DNA from: Gammaproteobacteria bacterium
Lineage (GTDB): Bacteria; Pseudomonadota; Gammaproteobacteria; Xanthomonadales; Wenzhouxiangellaceae
Reading direction: 5' to 3'
NCBI GenBank assembly: GCA_003561495.1
Contig: PWWM01000116.1
Coordinates: 1 to 21,294 of the forward strand
Length of the DNA stretch: 21,294 nucleotides
Of this stretch, positions 14,485 through 21,294 are shown one piece after another. The first letter of the stretch is position 1. Each line of letters starts with the position of its first letter. The translations under genes and the position numbers were made by a program. The notes beneath the pieces were generated by a model. That model was not told the origin of the DNA. It worked only from the letters and a program-made list of their open reading frames with translations, and ran no database searches.

Positions 14485-15890
14485 TGTCCAGCCCCAATCC
14501 ATTGCATTTTCTCGAAAGCCCGCGCAAGGACCCGGAAGTGGTACCGGTCAAGATACGCGTGCGCGAATGGAACGAGATCTATGGCGACTACCAGGCCGAC
14601 TCGGCGGCCGATCAGTCAGCACGTTGCATCAACTGCGGCAACCCTTACTGCGAATGGGACTGTCCGGTCCATAACTTCATTCCCGACTGGTTGCGCCTGG
14701 TTCGGCAGGGCCGGCTGTTCGAGGCCGCCGAACTGTCTCACCAGACCAATTCCCTGCCGGAAATCTGCGGGCGCATCTGTCCCCAGGATCGATTGTGCGA
14801 GGGTGCCTGCACGCTCAATGACGGCCTCGGTGCGGTCACCATCGGTTCGGTCGAAAAATACATCACTGACGAAGCCGTGCGCCAGGGCTGGCGTCCGGAC
14901 CTGTCCGGAGTCAAGCCCACCGGTAAACGGGTGGCCGTCATCGGCGCCGGGCCGGCCGGACTCGGTGCGGCCGACATCCTGGTGCGAAACGGCGTCGAGG
15001 CCCATGTCTTTGACAAGTATCCGCGCATCGGTGGACTGCTGACCTACGGCATTCCACCATTCAAGCTGGAAAAACAGGTGGTCGAAACCCGTCGCGAATT
15101 GATGGAAGGCATGGGCGTGAAATTCCATCTCGGCACCGAGATCGGTCGCGACCTGGCGTTCGAGCAACTGGTCAACGATTTCGATGGCGTATTTCTGGGT
15201 ATGGGCACCTACCGCTACGTCAAGGGCAACTTCCCGGGCGAGGACAAGTCCGGCGTGGTCGAAGCCCTGCCCTACCTGATCGGCAATATCAATCATGTCC
15301 TCAAGGAGCCGCGCCCGGGTTTTGACTACATCAACCTGCAGGGCAGGCGCGTGGTGGTCCTGGGCGGCGGAGATACCGCCATGGACTGCGTTCGCACCGC
15401 CATTCGCCAGGGCGCTTTCTCGGTCACCTGCGTGTACCGCCGCGACGAGGACAACATGCCCGGTAGCCGGCGTGAAGTCCAGAATGCCAAGGAAGAAGGC
15501 GTGGAGTTCCTGTTCAACCGCCAGCCGATCGAAATCATCGGCCGTGACCAGGTCGAGGGCATTCGCCTGGTCGAAACCCAGCTGGGCGAGCCCGATGAGA
15601 ACGGTCGCCGACGCCCCGAGCCGGTGCCGGATTCCGAACAGACCCTGCCGGCCGACGCCGTCATCATCGCCTTCGGCTTCCGCCCCAACCCACCTCAATG
15701 GTTGCTCGATGCCGGCATCGAAACCCATGAAGATGGCCGCCTGGTCGTGGGTGGCAACGGACGTGCGGCCTTTCAGACCAGCGCGGACAAGGTCTTTGCC
15801 GGGGGCGACATGGTGCGCGGCGCCGATCTGGTGGTGACTGCCGTGTTCGAGGGTCGCGAGGCCGCCAAGAGCTTGCTCAACAGTCTCTAA
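14484..15890 (+). CDS. gltD: Glutamate synthase (NADPH) small subunit
   Basis: A 468-residue flavoprotein that feeds electrons from NADPH to GltB. The N-terminal 4Fe-4S region has Cys48, 51, 56 and 60 (CINCGNPYCEWDC) and Cys95, 99, 105 and 109 (CGRICPQDRLCEGAC). The FAD Rossmann motif is GAGPAG at 154-159, and the NADPH-binding GGGDTAMDC lies near residue 293. The closing VFAGGDMVRGADLVVTAVFEGREAA is the conserved FAD-contact end of the family. The start is fixed by the TAATG junction with gltB and the GGGAGG ribosome binding site. Length and motifs are complete, so GltBD is expected to be functional as an alpha/beta pair for nitrogen assimilation. Confidence 0.98.
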   Translation: MSSPNPLHFLESPRKDPEVVPVKIRVREWNEIYGDYQADSAADQSARCINCGNPYCEWDCPVHNFIPDWLRLVRQGRLFEAAELSHQTNSLPEICGRICPQDRLCEGACTLNDGLGAVTIGSVEKYITDEAVRQGWRPDLSGVKPTGKRVAVIGAGPAGLGAADILVRNGVEAHVFDKYPRIGGLLTYGIPPFKLEKQVVETRRELMEGMGVKFHLGTEIGRDLAFEQLVNDFDGVFLGMGTYRYVKGNFPGEDKSGVVEALPYLIGNINHVLKEPRPGFDYINLQGRRVVVLGGGDTAMDCVRTAIRQGAFSVTCVYRRDEDNMPGSRREVQNAKEEGVEFLFNRQPIEIIGRDQVEGIRLVETQLGEPDENGRRRPEPVPDSEQTLPADAVIIAFGFRPNPPQWLLDAGIETHEDGRLVVGGNGRAAFQTSADKVFAGGDMVRGADLVVTAVFEGREAAKSLLNSL

Positions 15891-15962
15891 GCAGGTTGTC
15901 CCCAGTCAGACCTGGCCCCTGCTCTATACTGCGGGCATGGCCAGACTCTGCCGTTTCCGACC
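15891..15962 (+). promoter_or_regulatory. Short gap before cstA with candidate promoter
   Basis: A 72-bp spacer separates gltD and cstA. TATACT (15925-15930) is a good -10 match, but the base stretch 17 bp upstream (CCAGTC) is a poor -35. A weak inverted repeat CAGGT/ACCTG (15892-15896, 15910-15914) is also present. cstA may have its own promoter or be read through from gltBD. Confidence 0.35.
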
Positions 15963-17645
15963 ATGAACGCGATCGCATTGATGCTGATCGGACTGGGCGC
16001 TTTTGCGCTCGGTTACCTGTTTTATTCGCGCTTCATCGCTGCGCACATCTACGCGCTCGATGACAGTCGACCCACGCCGGCCCACGAGCTGGCCGACGGG
16101 ATCGATTACGTGGCCACCAATCGATTCGTGCTGTGGGGCCATCATTTCACCTCGGTGGCCGGGGCCGCACCCATTGTCGGACCGGCCATAGCGGTCATCT
16201 GGGGCTGGTTGCCGGCCTTCATCTGGGTGGTGGTGGGGACGATCTTCATCGCCGGAGTACATGATTTCGGCGCCATCTGGGCGAGCATCCGCAACAAGGC
16301 CCGTTCGGTCGGGGCGCTGACCGGATCGCTGGTCGGGCGTCGCGCCCAGAGCCTGTTCATGATCGTCATCTTCCTGTTGCTGTTGATGGTCAATGCGGTC
16401 TTTGCCGTGGTCATTGCCGGCTTGTTTGTCAGTTTTCCCGAAAGCGTGATCCCGGCCTGGAGCGCCATTGTCGTCGCCCTGATTCTCGGTCAGCTGATCT
16501 ACCGGCGACTGATCGGGCTAACGCTGCTGTCCATCATCGGTGTGGCCGTGCTGTACCTGATGATCTGGGTCGGGCAATTCGTCCCGGTCGCCCTGCCCGA
16601 TCAGGCCCTGGGCCTGGGCGCCAATGCCCAGTGGATCGTCATCCTGTTCATCTATGCCGCGATCGCCTCGCTGTTGCCGGTGTGGGTCCTGCTGCAACCG
16701 CGCGACTACATCAACGGCTTGCAGTTGTTCATTGGCCTGGGATTGATCTTTGCCGCCGTACTCGTGGCCAACCCGCAAGTGGTCGCCCCGGCCATCAACC
16801 CGAATGTTCCGCCGGGCACCCCGCCACTGATTCCGCTGTTGTTCTTCACCATTGCCTGCGGCGCAATATCCGGTTTTCACGGCCTGGTGTCCTCGGGCAC
16901 CACCTCCAAGCAACTCAACCGTGAAAGCGATGCCCGCTTCGTCGGTTATTTCGGTGCGGTCGGCGAAGGATCGCTGGCGCTGGCCGCAATCATCGCCACG
17001 ACGGCGGGCTTCGCCACCCTGGGCGAATGGGAGGCCCTGTATACCGCCTTCGGAAGCGGCGGGGTCAATGCCTTCGTCGAGGGCGGCGCCACCATCATGC
17101 AGTCCGGATACGGGCTGCCCATGGCCGTCGGCACCACCCTGCTGGCGGTCATGGCGGTGCTGTTTGCCGCCACCACCATGGATACCGGCATCCGCCTGCA
17201 ACGCTACATCATCCAGGAATGGGGTCAGATCCATGACCTGGACTGGTTGCGCGGCAAGGCCATCTCGACGCTGGTCGCCGTGGGCGCCTGCCTGGCGCTG
17301 GCTTTCGGCGCCGGGGGGCTGGACGGGACCGGTGGCCTGGTCATCTGGCCACTTTTCGGCACCACCAACCAGCTGCTCGCCGCCCTGACCCTGCTGGTGG
17401 TCACCCTGATGGTGGTGCGTCTTGGAAAACCGCCCTGGTTCACCCTGGTGCCGATGATCGGTCTGCTGATCATGACCGTGTCCGCATTGCTGATGCAGTT
17501 GATCCAGTTCTACCGTGACGGTGACTGGTTCCTGCTGAGCCTGGATATCCTGGTCCTGATCGCCGCCATTGCGGTGGTGCTGGAAGTCGCCGGGGCATTG
17601 ACATGCTCGATGCGTTCGCACACCGGCGAGGAGGAAGGGCAATGA
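15963..17645 (+). CDS. CstA-family carbon starvation / pyruvate or peptide transporter (short form)
   Basis: A 560-residue polytopic inner-membrane protein with about 14-16 hydrophobic segments. The N-terminal half carries the family signatures: DGIDYVATNRFVLWGHHFTSVAGAAPIVGPAIAVIWGWLP, then HDFGAIWASIRNKARSVG. FHGLVSSGTTSKQLNRESDARFVGYFGAVGEGSLA (~306-340) and FGTTNQLLAALTLLVV near 460 are the later conserved blocks. It is about 140 residues shorter than E. coli CstA and belongs to the short-form branch. CstA and BtsT take up pyruvate (and CstA perhaps peptides) in E. coli; substrate here is inferred. The end overlaps the next start (ATGA), and a strong ribosome binding site for that gene lies in its last codons, so the next two genes are part of the same unit. 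Confidence 0.95.
   Translation: MNAIALMLIGLGAFALGYLFYSRFIAAHIYALDDSRPTPAHELADGIDYVATNRFVLWGHHFTSVAGAAPIVGPAIAVIWGWLPAFIWVVVGTIFIAGVHDFGAIWASIRNKARSVGALTGSLVGRRAQSLFMIVIFLLLLMVNAVFAVVIAGLFVSFPESVIPAWSAIVVALILGQLIYRRLIGLTLLSIIGVAVLYLMIWVGQFVPVALPDQALGLGANAQWIVILFIYAAIASLLPVWVLLQPRDYINGLQLFIGLGLIFAAVLVANPQVVAPAINPNVPPGTPPLIPLLFFTIACGAISGFHGLVSSGTTSKQLNRESDARFVGYFGAVGEGSLALAAIIATTAGFATLGEWEALYTAFGSGGVNAFVEGGATIMQSGYGLPMAVGTTLLAVMAVLFAATTMDTGIRLQRYIIQEWGQIHDLDWLRGKAISTLVAVGACLALAFGAGGLDGTGGLVIWPLFGTTNQLLAALTLLVVTLMVVRLGKPPWFTLVPMIGLLIMTVSALLMQLIQFYRDGDWFLLSLDILVLIAAIAVVLEVAGALTCSMRSHTGEEEGQ
17629..17639 (+). promoter_or_regulatory. Strong ribosome binding site for the CC-terminal small protein
   Basis: AGGAGGAAGGG, inside the end of cstA, is just before ATG 17642. 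It fixes the small protein's start and rules out the earlier ATG at 17603. Confidence 0.7.
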
Positions 17646-17899
17646 AATTCAGTTTGAAAGCCATCGATGATGCCCTGGAACAGTTCTATGGGGCGCGCTG
17701 GCGTCGGGAGCTGGCCCGCGAACAACGCGAACGCGAGGATCTGTTCATGCTGCTGATCTACAGCGAGTCGATGGGCATTCCCAATCCGGTGAGCTGGCAT
17801 ACGCTTGAACTGCGCGGCGTGATGCTCGAGGAGTTTCACGAGTGGCATCGTCGTCAGGGCCTGGAAAAATCGCCGCTGGACAATTTTCGTTGCTGCTGA
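17642..17899 (+). CDS. 85-residue protein ending in Cys-Cys (cory-CC-star-like)
   Basis: A small, hydrophilic, helix-rich protein without signal peptide or membrane segment. The first half is rich in Arg/Glu/Gln (FYGARWRRELAREQREREDLFMLLIYSES), then MGIPNPVSWHTLELRGVMLEEFHEWHRRQG. The last residues are NFRCC followed by the stop. The only two cysteines are this C-terminal pair, and there are three His (53, 66, 69). The ending and gene neighbours match what I recall as the uncharacterised cory-CC-star family; this identification is from memory. The ATGA overlap with cstA and the strong ribosome binding site show tight co-production with the transporter, and the ArsA-like ATPase follows 12 bp later. 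A terminal thiol pair could bind metal, be acylated or form a redox-active or mixed disulfide; none is shown by sequence alone. Confidence 0.85.
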   Translation: MKFSLKAIDDALEQFYGARWRRELAREQREREDLFMLLIYSESMGIPNPVSWHTLELRGVMLEEFHEWHRRQGLEKSPLDNFRCC

Positions 17900-17911
17900 G
17901 CGATTGATCCT

Positions 17912-18871
17912 ATGTTGGAGGCACTGTTAAAACGCCACTTGATCTTCTGTGGCGGCAAGGGGGGTGTGGGAAAGACGACGCTCTCGGCGGCATTGGCGGT
18001 ACTGGCCGCCCGCCGGGGTCGCAAAACACGGCTGGTGTCGACGGATCCAGCCCATTCCTTGAGCGACTTGCTCGAACAGCCACTGGGCCCGGAGCCCACT
18101 CGCACCCATTGGGGTTTCGAGGCCTGCGAACTGGACCCGGAGCATCTGGCCGATCAATACCTGGCCCGCACCACGCAGCATCTGCGCGACTATGTTCGCC
18201 CTAACCTCTACGATGAGATCGACCGACAAATGGCCCAGGCCCGCAATGCGCCCGGCGCCATGGATGCCGCCTTCCTCGAACACCTGGCCGGGCTGATCAG
18301 CCGCGATGACGAGACCGACCTGCTGATCTTTGACACCGCCCCCACCGGCCACACCCTGCATCTACTGTCTTTACCCGAAACCATGGCCGCCTGGACCGAT
18401 GGTCTGCTCGGACGCTTCGAGGCAAGCCGGAAAATGTCAGAGCAACTTCGCGGCATGCTGCCCGGTCAGGATGAATCCGCCATTGAACAGCGCCGCGCTC
18501 ACCTGGCGCATGTACTGAATGAACGGAGACAACTTTTCCGACTGGCCCGTGAACGGCTGACTAATGCGGATCACACCGCCTTTGTCCTGGTCATGACCCC
18601 GGAACGCCTGTCCGTTCTCGAAACCGCTCGCGCCATGGACACCCTGACCGACCACGGCATTCCGGTGGGCGGACTGATCATCAACCAGATCCTGCCGGCA
18701 TCCTCCAGCGATGAATTCCTCTCGGCCCGCCGCGGTGTCCAGGAAACTCACCTTGAAGAAATCGGCCAACGCTTCGCCGGTCATCCCATGCTGGAAGTGC
18801 CGTTATGGCCGCAGGAAATCCTGTCCATCCGTGGCCTTGAAGCGCTGGCGAATCAGCTTGAGCAGTCATGA
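17912..18871 (+). CDS. Single-domain ArsA/Get3-like ATPase
   Basis: A 319-residue cytoplasmic P-loop ATPase of the ArsA/Get3/TRC40 family. The deviant Walker A is GGKGGVGKTT at 14-23, with signature Lys16. Switch I is STDPAHS at 43-49, and switch II is DTAPTGHTLHLLSLP from Asp141. A helical variable region (GLLGRFEASRKMSEQLRGMLPG...) follows near 163-186, and VLVMTPERLSVLE is the later conserved block. The length is that of one ArsA half, so it would work as a homodimer. It has only Cys13 and Cys72. The three arsenite-binding cysteines of ArsA and the CXXC zinc pair of Get3 are absent, so arsenite export is unlikely. It is the third gene of the cstA unit; the weak upstream ribosome binding site suggests coupling to the preceding gene. 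No arsB or arsR is near. Confidence 0.92.
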   Translation: MLEALLKRHLIFCGGKGGVGKTTLSAALAVLAARRGRKTRLVSTDPAHSLSDLLEQPLGPEPTRTHWGFEACELDPEHLADQYLARTTQHLRDYVRPNLYDEIDRQMAQARNAPGAMDAAFLEHLAGLISRDDETDLLIFDTAPTGHTLHLLSLPETMAAWTDGLLGRFEASRKMSEQLRGMLPGQDESAIEQRRAHLAHVLNERRQLFRLARERLTNADHTAFVLVMTPERLSVLETARAMDTLTDHGIPVGGLIINQILPASSSDEFLSARRGVQETHLEEIGQRFAGHPMLEVPLWPQEILSIRGLEALANQLEQS

Positions 18872-19031
18872 CAGTCAACCACTACCAGAGCCGCTCGAAT
18901 CAATGCGCTGCTTCATGCGGACTCCACTGGCTTTGAAGCGAAGATTCCGACCCCCCCGGCAGCGGCTTCATCGGCCAGCGACGGTGTTGTCGATCCGGCC
19001 AGGGAATTGAATTCCCGGGGCAGCGCGTCAG
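18872..19031. other. Convergent spacer with GGGAATTGAATTCCC palindrome
   Basis: These 160 bp separate the ATPase and GH3 stops. A perfect 7-bp inverted repeat around one base, GGGAATT-G-AATTCCC (19002-19016), is the only clear structure. It has no T-run and too small a loop for a usual terminator. I see no supported gene here. Confidence 0.5.
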
Positions 19032-21038
19032 TCAGTAGCGCAGCCCGAAATCATAGGGGAACAGCGGATCGTAGTCGGGGTCGCCAATCCGGATCGGAAC
19101 CTGGCTGGCGTCGCGAGGCCACGAGAACCCCAGTCGGCCGCTGAAGCCATGGTCGCCAAACAGGACCTCGGCAACGCCCAAGCCCTCGGAGCCGGGCAGC
19201 CAGGCCGCCACGAAGGCATCCGACCACGCCAACTCTTCGGTCACCAGCAGCGGCCGGCCCGAGACCAGCACGGTGACCACCCGGGTGCCCTGCTCGTGAT
19301 AGGCGCTAATCAGCTCGCGTTGCTCAGGCGTCAGCACCAGTTCTTCAGCGCGCCGGTCGCCCGCCCCCTCGGCGTAGGGCGCTTCACCCACCACGATGAT
19401 CACCACGTCGGCATCATCGCGGACACCGTCCACACCGGCGTCGATGACCTGCTCACTGCCGATCAGCCGGTGGATGCCGTCGATGATGCTGGTCGCGCCT
19501 TCGACCGGGCGCGCGGGATGGCCGTACTGATCGGCATGGGCGCCCTGCCACTTCTTGGTCCAGCCGCCGCTCTGGTAGGCGACGTTGTCGGCATGCGAAC
19601 CGGCCACGATGACGGTGCTGTTCTTGTCCAGCGGCAGGATGTCGTCTTCGTTTTTCAGCAGCACCAGCGACTCGCGCACGGCTTGGCGCGCGATGTCGCG
19701 ATGCGCCTGCGAACCCATGGTCTCGGCACATGCGGCAGAGCTCATCGGCTGCTCGAACAGGCCCAGTCGGTGCTTCATCCTGAGAATCCGGGTCACCGCG
19801 TCGTCGATGCGCGACATCGGTACCTTGTCTTCTTCGACCAGCCGAACGATTTCCGGCAGCCCCTCGCGCCAGGACTGGACCAGCATGAACATATCGATGC
19901 CGGCGTCCAGCGCCTGCTCCAGCGTCAGTCCGCTCATGGCCACGCCTTCCCAGTCGGTGACGACCACACCGTCAAAACCCAGTTCGTTCTTGAGCAGATC
20001 GGTCAGCAGGGTCCGCGAGCCGTGCACCGGCTCGCCGTTGACCGAGCTGAACGAGGCCATGATGGACACCGTGCCGCGCTCGATTGCATCGACAAAGCCG
20101 GGCATGTGCAGGCGGCGCAGTTCGTCGTCGGAAATGATGGCGTCGCCCCGGTCGATTCCATCCTCGGTAGCGCCGTCGGCGATGAAGTGCTTGGCGGTGG
20201 CGCCCACCGACGCCAAGTGGGTGAGGTTCGTACCCTGGAAGCCCTCGATCAGCGGCGCAGCGAACAGCCGCTGCAGCTCGACCGTCTCCCCGAAGGATTC
20301 ATAAGTCCGGCCCCAGCGGATGTTCCTGGCTACCGCGATCGACGGGGCCAGGGTCCAGCGGATGCCGGTGGCGGAAAGTTCGCGGGCGGTGACTTCGGCC
20401 AGGCGGCGGGCGAGTTCCGGGTTGCGGGTCGCGCCGATGCCGATGTTGTGCGGCAGAATGACCGAGTTGCCGTCGAAGTAGGCATGTCCGTGCACCGCAT
20501 CGATGCTGAACGCTACCGGGATGCCTGTGCGGGTTTGCAGCGCCTTTTGCTGATAGGCGTCGAACATTTCGCGCCAGGCCTCGGTGGTGCCCCGGTCGCC
20601 TTCAGGCACTGTCTTGACGATCGAGCCGAGGCCATGCTGTCCGACCTCTTCGGGTGTTGCAGTCGAAGCATCAGCCTGCACCATCTGGCCCGCCTTTTCC
20701 TCAAGTGTCATGTCGGCCACCGCCGCAGGAATATCAGCTTCAGTCAGCGGCGCCTTGGGCCAGCGTGAGCGGGCGGGTTCCGTTTGCGCTGGTGCAGGGC
20801 CGGCGCAGGGGGGCAGCGCCGGCATTGGGGTGGTTCGCTCGGGCTCGGGGCTCGATTCCGCGAGCGATATCTCCCAAGGCGCCGCCAGCATCAGCAGGAA
20901 CAGAATCATCAGGCCTGCCAACGCCCCGGCATTCGGCCTGTCCCAGCTTCGTGAAGCCGGTGGCGCTCGAGTAAAGCCTTCCGGCATGGCCAGCCCCAGG
21001 TCCTGCGTGCTTTTTTCTCGGCTTACCATTTCATTCAT
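19032..21038 (-). CDS. Glycoside hydrolase family 3 beta-glucosidase-like protein
   Basis: From ATG 21038 the product is 668 residues. A hydrophilic leader is followed by one hydrophobic stretch (GLMILFLLMLAAPWEISLA, ~41-60), a signal sequence or membrane anchor, then a Pro-rich linker. The GH3 barrel starts near MTLEEKAGQMVQ. AKHF (282-285) is the substrate-subsite motif, and Asp362 in GVVVTDWEGV is the expected nucleophile. The second domain contains GEAPYAEGAGD (551-561), which carries the acid/base region in exo-glucanases. The chain ends in LFPYDFGLRY, the usual GH3 C-terminus without a FnIII domain. Such enzymes release glucose from beta-glucans in the periplasm. The frame is open back to TTG 21095 without a ribosome binding site; ATG 21038, 21029 and 20990 are other possible starts. 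No transporter or other polysaccharide gene is next to it. Confidence 0.92.
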   Translation of the reverse strand: MNEMVSREKSTQDLGLAMPEGFTRAPPASRSWDRPNAGALAGLMILFLLMLAAPWEISLAESSPEPERTTPMPALPPCAGPAPAQTEPARSRWPKAPLTEADIPAAVADMTLEEKAGQMVQADASTATPEEVGQHGLGSIVKTVPEGDRGTTEAWREMFDAYQQKALQTRTGIPVAFSIDAVHGHAYFDGNSVILPHNIGIGATRNPELARRLAEVTARELSATGIRWTLAPSIAVARNIRWGRTYESFGETVELQRLFAAPLIEGFQGTNLTHLASVGATAKHFIADGATEDGIDRGDAIISDDELRRLHMPGFVDAIERGTVSIMASFSSVNGEPVHGSRTLLTDLLKNELGFDGVVVTDWEGVAMSGLTLEQALDAGIDMFMLVQSWREGLPEIVRLVEEDKVPMSRIDDAVTRILRMKHRLGLFEQPMSSAACAETMGSQAHRDIARQAVRESLVLLKNEDDILPLDKNSTVIVAGSHADNVAYQSGGWTKKWQGAHADQYGHPARPVEGATSIIDGIHRLIGSEQVIDAGVDGVRDDADVVIIVVGEAPYAEGAGDRRAEELVLTPEQRELISAYHEQGTRVVTVLVSGRPLLVTEELAWSDAFVAAWLPGSEGLGVAEVLFGDHGFSGRLGFSWPRDASQVPIRIGDPDYDPLFPYDFGLRY

Positions 21039-21118
21039 GACCCCGAATACTGCCACACGGCCCCGCGGCTGTCGCCAGCCGCATGACAACGACAATCCGC
21101 GGTCTGGCGCGGTTCATT

Positions 21119-21294
21119 TCACAGCCAGTCCCGCTCCGAGAGCCAAAGCCACGCGGCTTCAAGGTTGCCGCGCGCGGCGAGTGTAAGGGGAGCGCCAAGG
21201 TCAAAGGACTCGGCGCGTACGGCAAGCAACAGGGCCGGCGGCGGGAGCGCGTCACAGACGCGCTGGAATGTTTCGAGCACGGCAGCGGGCGAAA
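21119..21294 (-). CDS. Possible hydrogenase maturation protease, C-terminal part
   Basis: A minus-strand frame enters from the right edge and runs 57 codons to TGA at 21119-21121. It reads VCDALPPPALLLAVRAESFDLGAPLTLAARGNLEAAW near the end. This resembles the closing part of HybD/HycI-type hydrogenase maturation proteases, where a Pro-rich turn and a strand with a xxExFxLGxxLS-like motif precede the last helix. These endopeptidases trim the large subunit of NiFe hydrogenase. The nickel-site residues would be in the missing N-terminal part, so this rests on a short tail only. A second frame across the same bases gives an Arg/Pro-rich, low-quality peptide and is probably a shadow. About 80 bp separate it from the GH3 start. 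Confidence 0.5.
   Translation of the reverse strand, partial: SPAAVLETFQRVCDALPPPALLLAVRAESFDLGAPLTLAARGNLEAAWLWLSERDWL

Noticed and set aside
14616..15728. 370-codon minus-strand frame within gltD
   Set aside because: Antisense to the Fe-S and FAD motifs of GltD, with no motif of its own.
17603..17641. Earlier ATG for the CC-terminal small protein
   Set aside because: It lies inside cstA without a ribosome binding site, whereas ATG 17642 has AGGAGGAAGGG and the typical ATGA overlap.
17912..18871. Arsenite efflux ATPase (arsA) as the function
   Set aside because: The metalloid-binding cysteines are missing, the protein is a single half, and no arsB, arsD or arsR is nearby.
19002..19016. 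GGGAATTGAATTCCC as an intrinsic terminator
   Set aside because: The loop would be a single base and no T-run follows on either strand.
19149..20768. 539-codon plus-strand open frame antisense to the GH3 gene
   Set aside because: The minus strand encodes intact GH3 motifs; this frame is Arg/His/Gly-rich without a recognisable fold.
21039..21095. TTG 21095 as the start of the GH3 gene
   Set aside because: No ribosome binding site precedes it, and the extra 19 residues add an odd leader before an already long N-terminal region.

Overview
The window is a GC-rich (roughly 60%), densely coded bacterial chromosome segment. The gltBD pair, the YbbP-type permease tail, the VKOR-thioredoxin fusion and the NTF2-like/chalcone-isomerase-like pair together suggest a gammaproteobacterium near Xanthomonadales/Chromatiales, possibly Wenzhouxiangella-like. 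That placement is inference from gene content only. I see no rRNA, tRNA, CRISPR array, integrase or transposase. It reads as ordinary vertically inherited chromosome with some small, poorly described modules.

Layout. Positions 1-2931 (+): the tail of a YbbP-like FtsX permease, a MATE-family exporter, and a membrane site-2-type metalloprotease with a CBS pair, preceded by a hairpin at its ribosome binding site. Positions 2948-4165: a divergent pair of an unrecognised 130-residue protein (-) and a class I methyltransferase (+). A short 8-bp tandem repeat follows. Positions 4257-5925 (+): an NTF2/SnoaL-like protein translationally coupled to an exported chalcone-isomerase-like protein, then a UspA protein. 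A 100-bp imperfect inverted repeat (5931-6030) separates uspA from the next, convergent unit. Positions 6046-9832 (-): a VKOR-thioredoxin fusion and a large exported M14 carboxypeptidase-like protein, overlapping by 11 bp.

Positions 9833-9996 form a divergent control region with two palindromes. Positions 9997-15890 (+) carry gltB and gltD, the two subunits of NADPH glutamate synthase. Positions 15963-18871 (+) carry a tight three-gene unit: a CstA-type transporter, an 85-residue protein ending in Cys-Cys, and a single-domain ArsA/Get3-like ATPase. Positions 19032-21038 (-) encode a membrane-anchored or exported family 3 glycoside hydrolase. The window ends in the tail of what looks like a hydrogenase maturation protease (-).

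The most interesting part is the CstA / CC-terminal protein / ArsA-like ATPase unit. The first two genes overlap (ATGA) with a strong ribosome binding site, and the third follows after 12 bp. The ATPase has all the nucleotide-handling motifs of the ArsA/Get3 family but only two cysteines and neither the arsenite-binding nor the zinc CXXC arrangement. Arsenite export and classical Get3 architecture are therefore both unlikely, and a role tied to the transporter and the Cys-Cys protein is a testable hypothesis. A second notable point is that the 970-residue M14 protein has no cysteine at all, although it overlaps a disulfide-forming enzyme gene.
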